Part shown: positions 58,237 through 64,000 of the stretch, in pieces
How positions within the stretch are numbered: position 1 is the stretch's first letter
Layout: every line of letters begins with the position of its first letter
Assembly (NCBI GenBank): GCA_047967505.1
Contig: CM106538.1
Length of the DNA stretch: 64,000 nucleotides
Source: Dipteris shenzhenensis
Taxonomy: Eukaryota > Polypodiophyta > Polypodiopsida > Gleicheniales
Strand: one strand, 5' to 3'
The notes under the pieces: generated by a model
Database searches by the model: none
The model's input: only the letters and a program-made list of their open reading frames with translations
What the model was told of the DNA's origin: nothing
Program-made: the position numbers and the translations under genes

Positions 58237-61200
58237 TTATTCATTGGCCTCAAAGGGCAGAGATTTACAAAATGATTCTCCATCTTCCTCCCGTACGATG
58301 TCATTATGCGCATCTTTCTCTTGGCTCATATTGTGATCTTCATCTTCTTCGCTAGATCCATCTAGATTAATTTTATCTAGCATTGGTAGTGGCGTCTCCA
58401 TATCCACATCTTTATCTTCAAAAATTTGCTTACTTCGTGGTGCAACTTGGATCACGTATCACCATCTTGGATCAAAACGATTCGGATGAAAAACCATCTA
58501 TATTGAAGATGGGTGCCAAATGCCGTCAATTATATATATGAAATTATGCTTAAGTACATGTATCAATGGATCTTTAAAAACAAAAACTTCGATTAATTAA
58601 ATCATTAGTATGCACCTGCTCACAATGCTCGAGATGAACAAAAGTATCACTTTCATCGGTCCAAAGTTTGGTGGAGTCTATTGCAAAGAAACCGCTACTG
58701 TCTTTTCTCACTGTCACATGGGGACCGTTGTAAATAGTTCTAAATCATTTTACATCAAGAATGAAAATTCTAAATCGTCTGAAATCAACTTCATAGATTT
58801 CGCGTATGGTTCCACAATAATCCAATTGTGAGGAGAGAAGATTGGTATCCAAAGCACTTGCTCAGCTATCTTGTGTGAAGTTAGCCATGACTACACAATC
58901 ATACATGACTCTCTTTGAATCGATCCGCCGTTCCACGCAAAAATGTTGTCCATATGACCATAATGCACTGTACTTTTTGTACTGTAAAAGAGCATCATTA
59001 AAACAATGAAGATACATCTATTTTATAGCATATATTGCCGCAAATAATTAATTTTGTCAAGAGGAAAGAAACTTACATGCATCATACATCCAGATGATAT
59101 CTCTCACTCGCACTCATTTATTGTCTCTCCATCATGTTCGGCTTTAGGTAGAGCCAGTTGTAGCCAATCAAGTGACATGTAAGTGGGGAGAAGGGCAAGA
59201 TCTTGTGGATATGGTTGCGATCACCTGTACATTACTTTGAATCGCGTCCTTGCATTTATTCTTTCTACTTTGGCTGCTTCATATCTCTCAATCCACTTCT
59301 GCATCTCCTTGCTATTGAGGATACAAAACTTATTGAATTTCTCCATTTGCTCTTCACTCATCTTTCTTTCAATCCCTTTTTCTTGGCGAACCTCGCCAAC
59401 GATGCGATCATCATCATTGTTATGCCAAGCTTGCGGCATATCGGGATCCATGGATGCAAGAAACTACGTGATATATACTAATAACTCTTGCACAATCCAT
59501 CCCTTTGCCATGCTTGCTTTTGGTCTTGCTCTTTGTCTTACAAATCCCTTTAAAGTTTTCATAAACCGCTCGAGAAAAAACATCCACCGACTATGAACGG
59601 TACCTTCAATGGCCACCTCATCAATATGTGCACAAGCAAGTGCACTTGAGTTGTCATAATGCTCGAGGGAAAGTGCTTCTCAAGCAAGCATACGGCTTCG
59701 ATGAATTGCACCCTAGCCTTCTCGATGCTTGATATGGAGATATCTTTTTGAGATATCCACCTATTTCACATGCCCATGTAAGATATATTCATAATCAGTC
59801 TACAGATTATTCAGGTTAAATTGAAGAAAATGCAATCAATGCATTTGATAGTAAGCATACCTCACAATACCACTGATCCTAAATATAGCATTTCTAACAT
59901 CTTCTTGTAAGTACCCTTTTATTGTAATTGGGAGGATGAATTATCAAAGCAACAAAGAAGTCATGTCAACAATATAACATAATCATAATTATACTAACGC
60001 ATCATGATTATCGGTACACTAATCCTACAGCTTAGAACACCTATAAGACCTTGTACCAATCATGGGACTTGAGCCCACTAAGCTTATTGTCCTTTGAAAA
60101 TGCTCCTTTTAAGCAACGCATGTACCCTGTGGGTGTTTGAAAAGAGACAATGTCCGCCTTGACCGCTGCCTCCTCTCTCATAGAGGATCCATGTTGCTTT
60201 CGGAAGGATAACTTTTCCTGAAGGAAGCTCTTGGGGCCACAAACGAGACATCCTATTCATAGCATGCAAGTCTTCTCGCACTCCTCTCGAGTCTTTGAAA
60301 CCAACCAAGTGTGCCCAAATAGTAGCCCCTACATTCTTGAAGATATGCATGGGATCCAAGAGATGCTTGATTTGTAACTGACCCCAATGAGGAAGCTCAT
60401 GAAAGATCAATAGCCTCTTCATACCATGAAGAGGTTCCTCTCCATTCACCCTCCAAGCCTGAATCCAGTCACATGCCTTTAAATATGGTGGTGGTGGATC
60501 AAGCTAACCTCCACACGCGAGATGGTCCAACGGAAGGTATCGAGCATAACCTTCATAAACATTTTTCCTCATATGTTTGGAGTATTGTGCAAGCGATTTC
60601 AAACCCAGTCCACAAATAGGACAAGCATGGTACCCACTTGTAACAAGTTCTGAATGCGTGCATGAATGTGTTAGTATAAGACATGCATGCAAAAGAGAGT
60701 CATAAAAGCATAATCCTATATTATACATGTAAAGACACAACCACGTACCTGTGCACTCTCCATATCCTGGGTAGTCATGCATGATCCACATCAAGATACC
60801 CCTGATCAAAATATCATTGGTATGTCTAGGAGCTATGGAAATATCAAAGACCCGCACTCCTCTCCATAAGATCTGTAACTCCTCTATCAAAGGTGCCATG
60901 TACATGTCCATATTTTTGGCCTTGTACTTCCTTGGCACAAGTAGTGCAAGCATGAGGTGTCCCTTCTTTATTGTTAGCCATGGTGGGATATTATAATTCA
61001 CCAAGACTATGGGCCATGTCGACCAAGATGTCGAGTGTAACCCGAAAGGATTCACGCCGTCCAATTCGAGCCCAAGATGTAAGTTGCATGGCTCCCTCGC
61101 AAAGTCCGCCCACTGACTGTCGATGTGCTTCCAAGCTGCACAATCTACGAGAATCCTCAATGTGTCATTAGTGGACCGATGAGATGCATGCCATGTCATC

Positions 61201-62580
61201 AACTCCACTATGGATTTGCATCAGAACATGTGTTGTATTCTTGTAATGATGGGAAAGTGTCTCAAGACCTTTACCGATATCTGCTCACCCGGCAAGTCAT
61301 CTCTATATCGTTGTTCCCCACACTTTGGACAACTAGCTAAATCTCCATGCTCACGACGAAAGAGAATACAGTCATTACGACAAGCATGGATGGTATCATA
61401 ATCTATACCTACCATTGTTAGCATCTTCTTCACTTCATCTCTTGATGCGGGCATGGTATTTGGTGTAGGCAACATCTTCTGGAGCAACCTATCACAATTC
61501 AAACATACATAGGCTTCGAATAATGATGATTCGGTACACTAATACTATAGCTTATAATGCCTGTAAGACATTGAGCAAGCTTAGAATCCTACAACCTGAC
61601 ATTGAGCAAACATTTACAGACTCCTTCATTCTTTGAATTAGAGTGACAAAAGTCTGTATCTGTTTGCTCAATAGTAGGCTATTGAAGCTACACGTGGGAG
61701 GAAAGACAGGAAAAGAGAGGAGGAAAGAGAGGAGAAAAGAGAGGAAAAGAGAGGAGAAAAGAGAGGAGAAAAAGGAGAAAAGAGAGGCGATAAGAAAGAA
61801 AAAGAGAGGAGATAAGAGAGAAAAAGAGAGAAAGTGAAAAGAGAAAAAGTGGGGATAAAAGAGAGAAAAAGTGGGGATACAAAGGCTTCGAATAATGATG
61901 ATTCTCAAACATACATGATGATTCTCAAAACAAACAATATCCAAATAATGAGTCAAAGTAATACAGGAGCTAACATCCAAGACACTTGTATCCGACCACC
62001 CATACTTTGCTTGTAGATTCAAGATTGAGAGACAAGCCCATAGTTTAGACATCCTAGCACCCTCGTACAACTGTGTTGATTACAACTCTTGCATTTTGAC
62101 CTCAGACTCTGACATCACGTGTACATGTGATGTAGTGCCCCTAAAAATAGAATCCATCATGTCCCCCATACCCTCGTCATCATCTCCTAGACTATAGTCT
62201 TGCTCAAAGTGTGAAGGTATATGCACATCCTCATCACCCTCCTCATCATGTTTTAAGATTCCGTGTAAATATAAGATCTTGTCTCAAGGTTTTGTGTCAT
62301 AATGGTATCCAATATTAACTACAAACTCAAATAGCATTGACTTACTGATGATCCATCACCACGTGCAACACCAACGGTGGGTACTAGTTTGGGCTCCTCC
62401 CCATACATTCGCAAATGGCACATGATAATACGATGTTGATGTCGTACTTCTCGCTTGCAACGAGTCCAATGATAATACAACCTCTCCGTAAGCCACTCTA
62501 TGCTCCCGAGCATTGGCGCATCATTTGATGAGCTTCCACTCATCCCTTCCATCTGCACACTTCTAAAATCACAACATGAG
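58237..62580 (-). pseudogene. CACTA tnp2 transposase, copy B
   Basis: Starts with MEGMSGSSSNDAPMLGSIEW at about 62552 with a fuller first exon than copy A (splice donor near the GDGSS segment). Acidic N-terminal exon with HFEQDYSLGDDDEG (62140-62230), then LYEGARMSKLWACLSILNLQAKYGW. Next is the 61221-61502 frame with MPASRDEVKKML and CRNDCILFRREHGDLASCPKCGEQRYRDD, followed by the tnp2 core (60504-61208) and HELPHWGQLQIKHLLDPMHIFKNV (60084-60449). The DUF4218 part is at 59500-59760 and the C-terminus at 58237-58455. A TGA at about 61218 stands where copy A has CGA. Copy B keeps sequences lost in A and vice versa. Confidence 0.85.
61511..61904 (-). repeat. Insertion with purine tract in copy B, flanked by 22-bp direct repeats
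   Basis: aggcttcgaataatgatgattc occurs at 61511-61532 and 61883-61904. Between them is about 350 bp absent from copy A, including a 190-bp purine tract (agagaggaaaag units, 61690-61880) within a tnp2 intron. Confidence 0.85.
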
Positions 62581-62661
62581 CTGCAAGGAAATCTATTAAG
62601 ATTCAAAAAATAGCCACCCATGAGCTTCTTTTCTCTCTTCTCACAATAAGTGCCTTGAACC

Positions 62662-62767
62662 ATCGCTATATAGCGACACTTGGCTCTGTTCTGTCGTATA
62701 TAGCGATGCTTTTTGGATATAAGTGTCGCTATATAGCGACTAACTAGTGTCGCTATATAGCAATGTT
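62662..62767. repeat. CACTA subterminal palindromes, copy B
   Basis: Four versions of (g/a)tcgctatatagcgac; the cleanest is gtcgctatatagcgac at about 62725. Confidence 0.85.
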
Positions 62768-63429
62768 GGGGGCTTAAACTTGAAACCCTGCGCGATGCTT
62801 TCTTTAGCATCTCTATTGTGAGAAAAGCAAAAATCTATCCTCCCACCTTATATTCGATGACCTCGCTTTCCTCCTCTCTATTCTCCACTCTTCACCCCTC
62901 TCCTAACACCTGCTCCCTCTCCACCCTTCTCTCTCTTTGCTTGTGTGAAAAGAAGTTTTTAAAGAAGATGAGTCTCTTTAAGCAATGTAGGTTCTTTTTT
63001 GTAAGATTTCGTTTTGTAAGTGTTGAAGCATGTTTCTCCTTGTATTGCTAAGGCTATGTGCTAGTTTTCATGCTTGATTTTCAGAGGTTAAGGACAAAAA
63101 ACGAGATTTTGTGAAAGAAAGAAGACTCACCTCTTCTCTTTTTGGTATTTCTCTTCCTCCTCTTTCTCCTTGTTTATAGGCTTGTGCTTTCTCCTTGTTT
63201 GTAGGCTTATGCTTGTCTCCTCAATCCAATCCCTTTGAGAAGTTGCTTCTCTAAACTCCTCCTTCCTCTAACTAGTTATTTGAAAAATGGTATGTTTCCT
63301 CTCTTTTGTAGGGCCAGTCCACAAAACACCAAGCGGGACTATTCCAAGTAAGAAAGTGCGTCCTCTTTTTTTCTTTTGTTATTTTTGTTATTTGCATTGG
63401 CCTGCAGCTAGCACCTTAAGCGCTACTGC

Positions 63430-64000
63430 AGTGATGGGCGTAGGAATCTTCTCTTCCCCTATCCCCTCTTCTTTCCCTCTCTTCCCCTCTTCCTTCTCTT
63501 CTTTTTCCCTCTTCTTTTTCCTCTCTTTCAATCTCTTTTCCCCTTTTCTTTTTCCCCCTCTTTCAATCTCTTTTCCCTCCTTTCCTTCTCTTCTTTTTTT
63601 CTCTCTTTCAATCTATTTTTCTCTCCTTTCCTTCTCTTCTTTTTCCCCTCTTTCAATCTCTTTTCCCCTCTTCCTTCTCTTATGTTTATGCTCTTTTCCC
63701 CTCTTCTTTTTCCCCTCTTTCTTCCCCTCTTTCAATCTCTTTTCCCCTCTTTGCCTATGCTTATTCTCCTTTCCTTCTCTTCTTTTTTCCCTCTTTCAAT
63801 CTCTTTTCCCCTCTTCCTTCTCTTATGTTTATGCTCTTTTCCCCTCTTCTTTTTCCCCTCTTTCAATCTCTTTTCCCCTCTTCCAATCTCTTTTCCCCTC
63901 TTTTTCCCTCTTTTCCCCTCTTTGCCTATGCTTACGCTTATGCATGAGCATATGCTCATATGCTAATGCATAAGCACAAGTTTATGCTCTCTCTCTTTTT
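63430..64000. repeat. Pyrimidine-rich minisatellite, copy B
   Basis: cttttcccctctttcaatct units with inserted ttatgtttatgctc and atgcatgagcatatgctcat, the mirror of the purine-rich 47390-48060 region in copy A. The 228-residue Phe/Ser/Leu-rich frame over it is an artefact of composition. Confidence 0.85.

Larger units (their letters stand above)
58237..64000 (-). mobile_element. CACTA element, copy B (inverted relative to copy A, cut by window end)
   Basis: From 58273 to the window end the minus strand follows copy A from its transposase C-terminus back through tnp2, the subterminal palindromes (62662-62767) and the pyrimidine-rich 5' region (63430-64000). Homology to copy A ends abruptly at about 58273 within the acidic tail, so the 3' terminus is missing or rearranged. 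The 5' end lies beyond the window. Confidence 0.75.

Noticed and set aside
63287-63973. 228-residue Phe/Ser/Leu-rich frame resembling a membrane protein
   Set aside because: Composition of a pyrimidine-rich minisatellite; copy A has the mirror sequence with different stops.

Overview
The window looks like nuclear DNA of a plant with a large, transposon-rich genome. A fern or another non-angiosperm vascular plant is my best guess, but no marker fixes the taxon. One host gene can be read from start to stop: a mitochondrial type II (alternative, rotenone-insensitive) NAD(P)H dehydrogenase of the NDA class. It has eight exons spread over about 19 kb (6076-24897, + strand). The joined exons give 550 codons with GT/AG borders and consistent phases. 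Introns 2, 3 and 4 are 6.7, 5.3 and 3.5 kb long and hold Copia and Gypsy debris, which explains the gene's size.

Upstream (1-5330) lie a zinc-knuckle retroelement fragment, the C-terminal part of a Helitron-type PIF1 helicase followed by an endonuclease/exonuclease/phosphatase domain, and an HD-Zip class II pseudogene. The sequence before the HD-Zip pseudogene is also found directly upstream of the dehydrogenase gene.

Downstream (24.9-39.8 kb) no intact host gene is recognisable. This part holds a Copia gag fragment, a GAGGTN minisatellite, tandem and dispersed duplications, a family of related repeats (32.7-38.8 kb) and long TC/AC microsatellite arrays.

From 39.8 to 47.2 kb lies an unusual Copia element. 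Its 5' LTR is replaced by an inverted copy of its own 3' end (LTR, RNase H and most of RT), fused almost exactly at the tRNA-Met primer-binding site. From about 47.2 kb to the window end, two CACTA (CMC/EnSpm) elements with tnp2 transposases face each other as inverted copies of more than 5 kb. Between them lie a SWIM-type protein pseudogene and a 168-bp-period satellite. Palindromic GTCGCTATATAGCGAC subterminal repeats mark the CACTA elements.

Apart from the dehydrogenase, almost every coding region is decayed. I see no bacterial-type operons, CRISPR arrays or RNA genes. The most novel observations are structural: the self-inverted Copia, the CACTA inverted pair, and the promoter block shared by two unrelated genes.
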